Shown in pieces: positions 13,216 through 24,995 of a stretch of 64,000 nt of DNA (position 1 is the stretch's first letter; each line of letters opens with the position of its first letter). The DNA is from Sapria himalayana (Eukaryota > Streptophyta > Magnoliopsida > Malpighiales > Rafflesiaceae), in assembly GCA_029783825.1 (NCBI GenBank), contig JAREIK010000801.1, positions 8,972,391 to 9,036,390 of the forward strand, read 5' to 3'. The notes under the pieces were generated by a model. It saw nothing but the letters and a program-made list of their open reading frames with translations. It was not told where the DNA came from and searched no databases. Made by a program: the position numbers and the translations under genes.

Positions 13216-15650
13216 CTTTTAGATGAAGGAACCAAACCTCTTATACCAATATTTTAGTAATTATTTGAGGCAATATAAAGATGTATTCAATCTACAAACT
13301 ACTCTCTCTATTCCTTTCTATGTCAAAATCTTTTGGTTACATTATTTATATTTCTTGTTTAGGATCTTTATGAAGAAATATAGTTTGTATATCTAATTAT
13401 CCCAATTGTAAATTATATATACCACAAATTACAAGAACTACTTGAACTCTAGAAACTTGAACAAAAGAAAAAAATATTTCATTGAAGTTGGTATATTTTT
13501 TCTGAGCATATCCTTTGACTAATTAGTGTTCACAATACTGCTCTACTTGATCATTATTATTATGCTTGATCTTGTACACCCATATATTTCTAATGATCCT
13601 TCTTCCTTGTGGTAGCATAAGCAGAATAAGATCTCATGTCTTGGTTATATGAAGAATTTCAAATTGTTCTTGCATTATTATTATCCAAAGAGAAACTTGT
13701 TGGCTTTTTATATCCTCATAAGAAATTAATAACTCTCCATCAACTATTAGTATATAGTATATAATGTTATCTTCATAACATATTATGAGTATCAAGTTGG
13801 TTCTTTTTATTTTCAATTTAATCATCATACCTCAAATACCTAAGACTTAATTGATATATGTTCATTGACTCTAGTAATTCATATTATGACTATTTGTTTC
13901 TATTGATACTTATAGTTTTTATATTTTTTCATTTTTCTTCTTTTAGTACGTGTTATTCAAAGATAACATATCTACTAATGATAAGCTTGCGGGTAGTTAC
14001 ATTCCACACGTGAAAACTCTTTAGTTCATTAACATATCCCAAGAAAAAGCATTTTCTAGATTTTGAATCTAATTTTTATATTTCTTGGATATTATAGATA
14101 ATGTATATAAGACTTCCAAATTAATGTTGGAAAGAATAGTCAACTAGCTTACAAGTCTATATTTCCATTAATATCTTCAAGTTAATCATAGTTGATAATA
14201 ACAAATTGATCATAAACTAGGCAGCCTTGACTACTTTTCCCCAAAATGACTTGGTTATCCTTGTAGTTTTTAACATAGCTCTTGTTCATTCTAATGAAGT
14301 TCTATTCATCTATTCTATTACTCCTTTTTTGTTGTGGAATATATTCCATTGTTTACTATCTCTTGAGGCATACTTATTTTTAAAAGTTATCAAATTCATA
14401 ACTAATATATGCTCTCTTATTAGTGGTTCTCAAATACTTGATATTATTTTCATATTCAAGTTATATTTATACTTCAAAATTTTAAAAAGTAAAAATATAT
14501 ATGTCTTCCTCTTGATTAGATATACTCAATATCTCATGGAGTAATCATTAAAAGATACAAAGTGTTTTGTACCTCTCAGTGATAGAACTAGTGTTTCGCA
14601 AATATCAAAATGAATTAGTTTTAAGACAAATTTAATAATAAGATTTAAATTATTGAACCTTAATCTATATTTCTTTTTAATGAAACAATAGTCACAAAAG
14701 GGTAATGAAATTATTTTGAGCCCTGGAAAAAACTCTTGTATAACAAAAATTTTTAAACCTCATCATGATGTGTGACCAAGTTTATGCTGCCACATCATCA
14801 TTAATTGTTATGTAGAACTTGCTTAAATTATAAATATGTTTCTTTCTTGTTGTATTTCTCATCTAGGTATATATTGATCCATGACTATTTTTTCTACTTT
14901 CATTACATAAGTGCTCTTTTAATTATTCATATGGTTCCAATTTGAACATAGGTTTCATACTCACCATTATCTAATTATTCTAAAGACAATAGATTTTTTA
15001 GATGATTCACATATTTTATCTCTTGAATGATACTTATTTTAGCATCATACATGTTAATTTTGATAATGATAATACCAATAATTTTTAAGGCATAATCAAA
15101 TCTCATTAACATAGATCCTCATGAGATAGCTTTGTGTTGACGAAACCATTCTCTTCTAGAATTGATGCTTCGAATATCTTAGTGTATAAAATAAGTGTTA
15201 TCTTTTTTACAGGTCATTACTTTATATAATGATAATAATTCACTTTCCTTTTATCCAATGACTTTGCCTTGTTATTATTTTGACCGTCTCTAGAGCTATG
15301 TTCTACCAATCTTTCTTTAAAGATAATCAAAGCATAAATTTGCTAATAGTAAAAAAAAATACTAACTTCATTAATTTTACACTTACTTTTTTTTCTCAGA
15401 TACAATAGTCACATCTTCATTAAATATTAGATTTGGCTTCCTAGCACTATTGGCCATAGTTTTTATGAGATGGTCATATGAATTGAGTAGAATCTAGAGT
15501 AAAAGTTTATTATGTTCTTTCTCTTCTATGTTGCGATTCATAGACAAATAGTTGAAAGGAATATGCTTTTAGAATGTTGATGTGTTCCATCATTAAAGTG
15601 GATTCAAACATTTGGAAAGTATGTAATAATTTTTCTAGGAAGATTTTGTT
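13216..15650 (-). pseudogene. Copia segment B: RT start, integrase, protease region and gag
   Basis: Minus-strand copia remnant read from 15,650 downward. Gag is at about 15,650-15,100, with MFESTLMMEH and a following SYDHLIKTMANSARKPN that matches the LPxSYDHL type of Tnt1-like gag. Protease and integrase N-terminal parts follow (15,000-14,545), then the integrase core (14,540-13,900) and the beginning of RT (13,800-13,216). The start of RT here and the start of RT in segment A (8,930-9,340) are homologous, so this is a second copy of the same family. No LTR was found. Frames are broken throughout. Confidence 0.7.
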
Positions 15651-15659
15651 GAAGTATAG

Positions 15660-18600
15660 AGTATAGAGTAATGAATATACTCTATACATTCGAAAGAGTA
15701 TAAAGGGTAGAGTAATGATTTCACTTCCTATATATTTGTCAAAATATCTTGAATTAATATTATTGAATATAATTCGTATATATTTGATAATATATTATCT
15801 ACTAATACCAAATGTAAGCTTGCAACACGAATGTTTGGTATGTAAAATATTAAAAAATTTTATCTATTTATGGTGATATTAGATAATATATAAGAATAGA
15901 AATGGCCATAATTATATCAATTTCATAACTTTGGAGTTTTGATAGATTTGGATTGATAGTCATAAAATTAGTATATTTTTAGAAGTAATTGGTAAATTGG
16001 TGATTATTCATCAAGAAGTTTCAATATTTATTCTTAGCTAAATTTTACAAATTTTGTCATAGCAATCTTTATATGTCATGGCTCAATTATTTAATTAACA
16101 TAATCTTTCAATTATGCAATATATATTTTTTGGTTGTGATATTATCTAGAAGTCATAGTTACATGCATCTCAAAAAAATAAAATGATGTGATATTCATTT
16201 TATGTTATAGTATTAAAAGTCATGACCGCTTCCTAGTACCATGACTTTATTTTTACTAAAACTTTATATTCTTAAGTTAGAGATTTAACACTTTACAAAA
16301 TCATGAATTTTGAGCTATAAAAAGTTACAAATCCAAAAATATTCAGGATAAAGCTATGGAAATTATCTAGTGTCATGATTTTCGGACATATAATATTACA
16401 AGGGTATTATTCAAGTGTGGCCTCTTTTCAAGACCATTTTTCTTGCCCATGAGAGAAGGTAAAGTTGAGATATAGATGTATGGGCTAAATACAAAGCCAC
16501 GACCATTCTTAGTATTGTGGTCATTCATAGTATCATAACCATTTGATAAAAAAGAAATACAAAGAAAAAATTCATGATAATTCCTAATGTCTTGGCCATT
16601 CCCAATGTTGTGATCATTTGATATACAAGAAATACCAAATTCAATGTCACATTCTTTCTGAATGTCACAAATTTGTGTTACAAAGATAAAATGTATAAGT
16701 CATGGATTCTTCTCAGTGCTGTAACTTAGTGTTGAAAAAAGTTTAAGAGGTATTCTCAAGTCATGGTCACTTCCTAGAGTTGTGACCTTGAGCTCAAGAG
16801 ACCAGGGCCCAAATTGTGATATCTTCTCAATGCTATGACTTTCTTTGGGACAAATACTAGATTTACTAATTATACAAGCAAAAAAATCATGAAGACTTAA
16901 GGATCTTTGAATATTTCTTCTTTTTCACTCCACGAGGCTAAAAGAAAAGCACAAAAAGAACTTAAGGAAAAATTTTCACACTTCCTAAGAGATCTACAAG
17001 CAAGCAAGATATACAAGAAAAAAGTTAAATTCTAGAGTTTGGGGTGTGACTCTCAAATCTTACATCCTACTCTAGGATGGATTCTAGAAATCAACCAAAA
17101 TAGCATGTGGTTAGTATTTGTATACAAGATTCTTATTAGAGTTATCATAGGGAACTAAAGATTCTTGAAACTTCTTTTTTTATATATCATGTGAATCGCT
17201 CTTAACTTTTTTTTTAATTTATTAGAACTAAATCAAGATTCTCAAATCTCTCTTTAAATTATTAGAGTTAGGCTAAATCAAGGTCTAGGATTTGTGAATT
17301 TTTTTTATTTTTTTTTATTTTTTTAGGATTTGTGTAATTATGATTTATGTGTGGTGTGAATTATTTTATAAGTAATTGATATGTATTATTTATCACGTGG
17401 AATAAAAATTGATGGAATCAATGATTAAATAGAACTTATTTAGAGATTTAATTATTGATGTGTTTGTGCTTATTATCATGGTGGATAGTATAAGTAAATC
17501 ATAAGACTCACACATGTATACAATATGAAGAAAGTAATAGTCATTCTAATTGTGATGCATCAGATAAATCTATATTCTAAAACTCAAAATAATCATTGAG
17601 TATGACACTCATGAAGCCAAAAGCACAAATAATTTTATACACTACTTTGTTGTACATATATTAAGAATAAATCCTAGATTGAAGTGGATGCTTTATCATA
17701 AATTCTTCTAAGGGTTTCACCATTAGTATGTGGGTTACATTGTCATTATGCAAGATAGTATGAAGAAATCTATAGAACATCTATGAGTGATTGTCCCTTA
17801 GAAGATGGCGATAACCCTTTGAATTGCTTTTACTCATATAGTTCATACCCATGTGATTTGAGGGAATTATATATTAATGTGAGAGTATAGTACTTATGAA
17901 GTTAAAATATATAAATACTTATAATCCACATATGATCTTAGTCTTTATCACACACAAGGCCGAAGAGTAAGAATATATATATGAAGAAATTATCAAGGAC
18001 AATTTGCGAGTTACCTAAAATATATAAACTTATACATGAACCTTAAATAGAGATGATTCATTGTCTTAATAGTAAAGTATCAAGGAAAAAACATTGAGAA
18101 GACTAATATTTTTAGGATTTGCTCAATGGTAATAACCACCTTGTATGCTATTAGTGAAAAATAATATTTTAATAAAAATCCAACATTCATTCTATATATA
18201 GGTGTAAAATGGGTCGGGCCATGCTAGTCCAACCCATTTTTTGGTGGCCCAATCATGCCACCATGTCATGCTCACCATGGCACAGCTTCACTAGAGTCGG
18301 CCCGGCATAGTTTGCCAGCTCAGTTAGTAACTTTTTTGGCTGGGTCATACTTGGATTTCTCGGATCGAGCCTGACACACGACGGGACCGACCATCGATGG
18401 TCCCATGTTCTAGAAGTTTCGGCTTCTGGAACCCCAAGGCCAGAACCTATAGTCGGGCTTGGGAGGCAGGATAATGACACGATGCCTGATGGAACCAATG
18501 AGTCCCTTGTTCCATAAGCTTTGGCTTCTAGAACCACAAAGCTTGAACCTGTAGTTTGGCTCGGGAGTCAGAATGACTACACGACGCACGATTGGACCAA

Positions 18601-19200
18601 TGGGTCATCACCCATCGAGCGCCGGGCTCGATAAGTCGAGGGGATGGGGGGGCACGGTCCGGGTCATGCCAAAATGTCGTGCATTCGGGCTAGGGTACCA
18701 GGTCATGCCTAGCCCGACACAAGACCTGGCTTACCTTTGCATGGCATGACCCGAGCCATGTCATGAGCCAACCAAGTATGGGCACTAGCACGGTTTTGGA
18801 CCGTGCCGTACCGGGCTAAGCATGATAGAGTTGAGCCATTTATCAAGTCGGGCCCGACCTACCCAGCCCATTTGATACCTTTAATTCTATATTCAAATCT
18901 AACATAAATTGAATTATTTGAATATGTATCATACAAATCAAGTGGACAAATCAAAATATTAAAGAGTCATACCAAAATTTTAAAATATATCATTTACTAG
19001 AATTGAGTTATCTCTTAGTTGATTGAAAAAACAACTACTGATACAATCCATGTAAGATTAATATCTAGATAAAGATCCTCCACATGACTTATACAATCCC
19101 TACACATTTATATTTTTGATGAGATACCTCTATCAATGATATTTTGAGATACTATTTAACCAATATAATTGAGTAGTACAACAAAGTCTTAATATGTTTT
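15660..19200 (+). repeat. R1 copy 2: 5' LTR-like flank of the Athila-type element
   Basis: Homologous to the other R1 copies. The part at 15,860-15,930 (TTTATGGTGATATTAGATAA) matches 22,836 in the 3' flank, and 17,380-18,190 matches 11,570-12,450, 33,880-34,480 and 35,850-36,640. The repeat is rich in the palindrome GTCATGAC and its near variants (16,219 and others). It is interrupted by the hAT-like element at 18,197-18,883. Its position directly before a gypsy gag, together with a similar copy after it, supports a 5' LTR, but TG/CA ends were not resolved. Confidence 0.6.
18189..18891. mobile_element. hAT-like non-autonomous element, 687 bp, with perfect 8-bp target duplication
   Basis: The element spans 18,197-18,883. 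Both sides carry the identical 8-mer ATTCTATA (18,189-18,196 and 18,884-18,891). The left end reads TATAGGTGTAAAATGGG and the reversed right end TAAAGGTATCAAATGGG, an imperfect terminal inverted repeat. The interior is GC-rich, unlike its surroundings, with many GGGCC/GGCCC words and an internal tandem repeat of 101-102 bp (starts at 18,377, 18,478 and 18,580). The 8-bp duplication and the AGGTGTMAA-type ends are typical of plant hAT miniature elements. There is no transposase. The open frame on the minus strand at 18,253-18,537 is considered accidental. Confidence 0.85.
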
Positions 19201-19859
19201 TTTTGTGTCATATATATATTGTTTAGTTTAGTTAGTCAATATAAGTTGATATACTTATCATTGAGAAAGGTTAATTCTTTTATAGTAGTTTAAATAGTGT
19301 TATCTTGATAATTTTTCTAGATTCAACAACTTATCTTGTTATCTTGTTTGAAATGAAAATATATTATTTTTTGTCATACCTTCATCCATTTTTTCTTTTT
19401 TAGCCCATATTTTATGTGTAAATATTCTAAGACCGAGCTAACTCATTTTGACCCAAAAATAAAGGGAACCAAGAGAGCTATTTCGAAATAGAGAACTAAC
19501 AAAAAACTCATGGAAAATACTAGCATCAAAAAATAATCTCAAGGTGTACTGGTGATGGGCATGTAACGATTGATAGTTATTCGATATTTAGATGCGACTA
19601 ATAGAGGCAAACTAGTTTATATTGAATCTATTGGTTCAGTAATATTAGTTCAATGATCAGATACTAAAGGACTAGAATGGACATGTCATGATGCTCTTGG
19701 AGTTGTGTGACATTAGTAAAGATAAATAGAGTTAGCCCCAATGCTAGCAGGTTATGTCTATTCTAGTTCTCATTAAGAGATAAAGTATGAAGTTGCTTCT
19801 AATACTTATTTTTTGGCTCCAAAGAGAATTGGAGATGAACTTATGAGTACCTTTATCAC
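19201..19859. other. leader of the Athila-type element
   Basis: No reading frame is recognisable. Between the R1 repeat and the gag remnant, this is the expected place of a primer-binding site and leader, but no clear tRNA complement was found. Confidence 0.4.
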
Positions 19860-21700
19860 TAATTTTTTTCTACAACAAATCACTTCTTAATTATGGAGTG
19901 AGATAAGTTAGTTCTGATATAATGAGAAAAAAACTTTATATGAAACATGGGAACATTTTAAGGAGTTAATTGAGGAGATACCTTCAAGGCTTCAACATAG
20001 TTTTTAGTTCTGGTTGCAAGCTCAAATACTTTATAATGAGCTAGATTATATGATGAGGTATATAATTGAATAAATAAACTTTAAGTTCAATAATGAATAA
20101 ATCACTAGATAAGGTATATTACTTATTTGAAAAGGTAGTAAAGAACAACAACCAAACTTCGACCAATCATTCTATTTGGAGAAGACAAGCTAAAGTATTG
20201 GAGTTGTATCAGTTCACTACCATTGAAATTAAAATATAGGATTACCTAAGGAAGCTTGAAACCTAAGAAAAAAAAAGAAGATGATTGAGAGAACCTGTCA
20301 TTTTGCAACAACATGAAATAATGAATTTAAATCTTATTTTCAAAAGGAGGCCAATAAATTATAAAGAAAATCATATATATTTTGAACTAAACATAATATC
20401 CTGATACATTTTCATCCAAATATGAGAAATCAAAAAATATTTTAAAATGGTTGCTATGATAATGGTGTACAAAATATTGAGCAAACTCTGAGAAACTACG
20501 AAAAAAAATCAATAAGCAACAATAATCAAAGAAAAACAAGCTTAAATGTCAACCTTCGAGAAAAGAAAAAACTTAATAATCAAAGACAATATGAATGATA
20601 TATAAATAGAAATGAAAAAGTGAAACCATCATCAAGATACTCAGATGGATAGGCTTGAAGTGATATTGGATCATATAAGTTCATAACGAGGAATATAAAT
20701 AATTAAATTGTACAATTAATATTATTGATTAAAGAAAAGGAATTAATGAATTTATAAGTGATATGAGGTAAACCCAAAGAAATGCTCATCGATATTACTT
20801 TGAAGGAGAAAAGAGTAGAGGGGCAATGAATGTAGCAAGATAATCCTAGATGAAGATTGTAGCACTATGACACATTTTAAAGTCATGACTTTAGTGGAAG
20901 TACAAGTCCAGCTTTTACCCCTAGTGGCGAATGAAGGAAGCAAAGCATGAGAGAAGTGAGTGGAGGTCACCCCAAGACTATGGAGAAAAAAAGGTAAATC
21001 AAAATGAAACTAAAAATAAGTTTTTGATAAATCTTCCATTTCTACACCATTTTAGGTAGAGGAAATTGGATGAATAATTTAAAAATTTTTTAATTTTTTC
21101 TAGAAACTAGAAGTAAATATTCCATTTATAGATGCTCATGCTCAAATAGTGAATTACATGAAATTTATGAAGAATATCTTGATTTATAAGAGGAAGTTAG
21201 AGACATATAAAACTATAAATATGACTGAAAAGTGTAGTGTAATTATTCAATAAACACTTCTAAGAAAATCAAAGGATTTCAATTATTTTATTATACATTG
21301 TACAATATGGGATTATATATTTTAAAAGGTATTTTGTAACATGGGTTCAAATGTCAACTTAATATCATTGTTTATTGTACAAAGGTTGATTCTCAGAAAA
21401 ATTACTCCAACTTATTTCTCACTCTAAATGGTTGATTTGACAATTAAGTGCCCAAATGGTATTATCAAATTTATTTTGGTTAAAGTTGATATCTTTATGT
21501 TTCTACCATATTATGTTATATTGAATATCGAGAAAGATCATTATGAATTGTTGATCTTGGGATAACCATTTTTCAAAATTAGATAATCTCTTACTTGTTA
21601 AGAAGTGGGTGTTCATTCTTCATGTTTGTGAGGAGCAAGTAAAGTTTATTTTTATAATGACTTTTAGAGTCCATATGATGATGAGAGGGAGTTAGAGAGT
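19860..21700 (+). pseudogene. Athila-type Ty3/gypsy gag and protease remnant
   Basis: Gag and protease of a Ty3/gypsy retrotransposon, the capsid and its processing enzyme. Fragments read in order: ETWEHFKELIEEIPSRLQHS and FWLQAQILYNELDYMMRYII at 19,945-20,075, the Retrotrans_gag core; a low-complexity linker to about 20,990; INLPFLHHFR at 21,030; KLEVNIPFIDAHAQ and NYMKFMKNILIYKRKLETY at 21,110-21,210; then an aspartic-protease region where the Athila pattern DLGASINLMP is reduced to NMGSNVNLISL (21,340), followed by KCPNGIIKFILVKVD (21,450). A last trace, resembling the segment before RT (LILGXPFF), lies near 21,555. The catalytic Asp appears replaced by Asn, and stops are frequent. No RT, RNase H or integrase follows. 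Confidence 0.72.
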
Positions 21701-22449
21701 AGATAATTTCTTCCATATGATAAGCAATAAAAAGTTAACTTTTGATAAAATAATTTTGTAGAAGACTACTAGTTAGATAAAGATGAGATAGATAACATGT
21801 AAAAATAACTTTAGGGTAATGGAAGTAATGAAGATGAGGAAGATGATGTAAAAGAGCCAATTTAAAGTGGTGAAAGTATTGAAGATGAAAAAGATGATAA
21901 CTATGAGGTTGGTGGTATTCGTCAAAGTCGTGACTTCATAGCAATCTAACATGGATAGTTTCAAAAAAGTTGATGGAAAAAGTGAGGAAGATATGATTGA
22001 GATAAAATTTTGAAGTATCCAAACAATGGTAAAACCATGGCCATGAAAAGCTTTGTGACTTTGGTGTTATAAAAAGAAATTTTTTATCAGAAACTCAATT
22101 ACAAAGAAATAGTATGCATAGTGTTAAGACTTTGTTATTATATAAAGAAAATTTCTGCCATAGCCAAACATAGTGTCATGACTTTGGTTTTATAAAACCA
22201 AATCAGCCAAAAGAAGCTTAAAGACAAAACTATAGTAGTGTTAACCACCATGAATTTGTGGATACAGAAGGAGAAGGGCCAAACTAGGACCATAGAAAAA
22301 GTTCTAGCTTTTCTCAAGCTATGGCATCCAAGGAGTGAAGGTAGAAAAAAGTAAATGCCTCTAATATAAAATGAAAAGAAGAAATAAGAAAGAATAAAGT
22401 AAAATCATACAATGAAAATCTAGTGTGGGTAGCATAGATCACAAATGAA
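21701..22449. other. 3' internal part of the Athila-type element, non-coding
   Basis: Acidic-codon-rich sequence (repeated GAAGATGA words, 21,770-21,900) is followed by AT-rich DNA with GTCATGAC at 22,175. A purine run GGTGAGGGGGT at 22,451-22,461 is a candidate polypurine tract just before the next R1 copy. No RT or integrase was recognised, so the polymerase region is missing. Confidence 0.4.
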
Positions 22450-23026
22450 GGTGAGGGGGTATTGAGAGACTATCTATGAACATTTAATATAGCACTTCTT
22501 GAAAGGAAACCTAAGTATATTATTTCTACATGTGTGATATAATATATATTGTATGCCCATCACATGAATCATTATACATACCTAATTTATTCATGGGTTT
22601 AGTCATTGAATTCAAATACCTTCATAACTATCAATATGTCCTTGATAAAAAAAGAGTTGCTCTACTATCTTGAGATGTTACGACACTCAAACTTAATCAT
22701 AGATATACATATTTTATTTAAAATAATGTAGAAGATATTTTATTAAAGGAAAGATATTATTCAAGAATTTGAAATAATTTTAGTGTGAAAGTTTGTTTAA
22801 AATATAAAATATTAAATATTCTTGTGTATTTATGGTGATATTAAATGATTAGTTAGTATGGAAATAAGTCACAATTCAATCAATTTTATGAGTTTTAAGT
22901 TTAAGTGTATTTTTCTTAATAGTCAAGAATTTGAATTGGTATTGTGTGGTTCATTGAGTAGTTTTGATGTCCATTATTGGCTGAAACTCTTTTTATTTAA
23001 TCATGATAACTTTTGTATGCCATAAT
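22450..23026 (+). repeat. R1 copy 3, left fragment (3' flank of the Athila-type element)
   Basis: It matches the beginning of R1 copy 2 (22,836-23,026 with 15,860-16,090). It stops at 23,026, where the 9.95-kb copia element is inserted, and continues at 32,972. Removing the copia element rejoins CCATAAT to CACCCTAT, as expected from the other copies. Confidence 0.7.
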
Positions 23027-24978
23027 TATTGGGAATGAAATCAAAAATGCACCGAAATTAGGTTTTAAAATATTTGTCATGAATTCTTATTTTAGTAGTA
23101 ATCCATGCAAATACTTATTAATATCAAAAGATGAAGAGCAGATCTATACCTTCTATTGTTATAAGAGATTTGTTGACTTGTAAGATTGAAAGAACTCCCT
23201 GTACCATAGTCTTCAATTTCGCTCACATTCCTTGAGGTGTGTGAGCACCAACGATTCAGATCTGGAACAATACACTCTAGATCTACCTTGCGTACTCAAC
23301 ACTTGATGCAAAGGGTCTTTTAGGAGAAGAAACTCTCTTGGAGGCTAGGGTTCAATAAAAAGGAAACACATCTGTTTTAGTTTTTATAGACATTTCAAAT
23401 GCTTTTATTAAATAAGGAAATGAATTAATTATATTTAATTTTCTTAAATTCAAATACTTATCAAATAAGGAAATGAATTAATAATATTTAATATTCTTAA
23501 ATTCAAATCCTTATCAAATAAGAAAATGAATTATATACATTTAATATTCTTAAATTCAAATCCTTATCAAATAAAAAAATGAATAATATATATTTAATAT
23601 TCTTATATTCAAATCCTTTTCAAATAAGGAAATAATTTAATAATATCAAATATTCTTAAATTCATATCCTTTTCAAATAAGGAAATGAATTAATAATATC
23701 TAATATTCTTAAATTCAAATCCTTATCAAATAAGGAAATGAATTAATAATATTTAATATTCTCAAATTTAAATCCTTATTAAATAAGGAAATGAATTAAT
23801 GATATTTAATATTATTACTATATGTAGATTATTTCCTTATTCAATGAGCAAACAAATAAAATTCGAATTTAAATAACAACTGATTGTTATTCTCATCATT
23901 TTATATTATTAAAGAGATTATAATTTATTCCAAATCATAAATAACAACTAATTATTAAAGAGATTATCATTTTATATTCATTGTAATAATAAAGGAGGTG
24001 GAATTGGGACCCATGGACATATAATTTCAAGCTCTAATAAATTCAATAATTAATTATATTCTTTAATCAATTATTTTAATTTATTAATTTTAGAGTTATT
24101 CCACTAAAAACTTTTGTCCTTACAGTATCAAATTTTCTTAGAAATTTAGAGTGTTCATTGATTTAATCATTACATTAAGTTCTATCCTCCAAGAAGTTGT
24201 TCATAACTAGAGTCGAATGAAATTACCATTTTACCCCTCTAATTATATCTTGATCCTTAAGTTCTATTAATCCACTAGTGAATAGTTAATTTATATACAT
24301 GATATAAATTAGAGTGCTCAAACTATTTAGTTCTAGAATTAATATTTAAGGGAACCAATTATCCTGCTTCCATAGGAAAGGTTGGATTTCATGTCCATAG
24401 TTTACATTCCCAGCTATATGCATTAATGGGCCTCCAAGACACAAATATTGTGTCCATTTCATAATGAGTTTTAACCCATGACTCAAAAGGCCCAGTTGAC
24501 ATAAACATGAGTCTATGACTACTCTGGATTGAGATTGATCTACATATGATCATCTAGCAGCGCTGTTTTAATTCTTGAGATAAATAGTATTTAAAAGAAT
24601 TCAAAAATTGTGCTCTAGTCCTGTCCTACATAATCTTATTATATATGGAGCCTCCACTTTAATGTCACTACATTAGTGACCCATATTAAGGTCACTTCAT
24701 TCTCAATGATAGCGGACCACCCCAATAATAGTTAATTTGAAGATCCCTAAACTTCAATTAATTTATTAAGGAGAATATGATTTATAAACCATAACCTCGA
24801 TCCTCTCGTGTATAACTGTTATACACTGAGGTTATGGTTACAATAATAAATCTGGGATTTTCTGATATTTCACTTATACATTATGTACAAAATAGCTAAA
24901 TGTAATAAATACAACACATTTATTAATTTCATAAAACATAAATACAAATTCATGTTTTACAGGGCACTATCCCTAACA
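23027..24978 (-). repeat. 3' LTR of the Angela-like copia
   Basis: On the minus strand it starts TGTTAGGGATAGTGCCC at 24,978. The other end should read ...CCCAACA but now reads ...CCCAATA. It contains an eightfold 53-bp minisatellite (23,396-23,820) and a two-tier inverted repeat (24,788-24,838). It aligns with the other LTR over its whole length. Confidence 0.88.
23396..23820. repeat. 53-bp hairpin minisatellite in 3' LTR, 8 units
   Basis: Units of about 53 bp, each centred on TCCTTATCAAATAAGGA, an inverted repeat with 7-bp arms and a 3-nt loop. Two units (around 23,520 and 23,570) have lost the right arm. The same array is in the 5' LTR at 31,358-31,836. Confidence 0.88.
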
Positions 24979-24995
24979 ATCTCCCACTTGCTCTA
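24979..24995 (-). other. polypurine tract of the Angela-like copia
   Basis: On the minus strand the sequence AGCAAGTGGGAGAT directly precedes the LTR start TGTTAGGG. This is the standard copia primer position for plus-strand DNA synthesis. Confidence 0.8.

Noticed and set aside
18253..18537. 94-codon minus-strand open frame in GC-rich DNA
   Set aside because: It lies wholly inside the hAT-like element and covers its 101-bp tandem repeat; no family motif, and stops are rare there only because the DNA is GC-rich.
20752..20970. 72-codon minus-strand open frame
   Set aside because: Antisense to the linker between gag and protease of the Athila-type element; no motif of its own.
23396..23820. 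CRISPR-like regular repeat array
   Set aside because: Units are contiguous with no unique spacers, lie inside an LTR and recur in the partner LTR; this is plant DNA.
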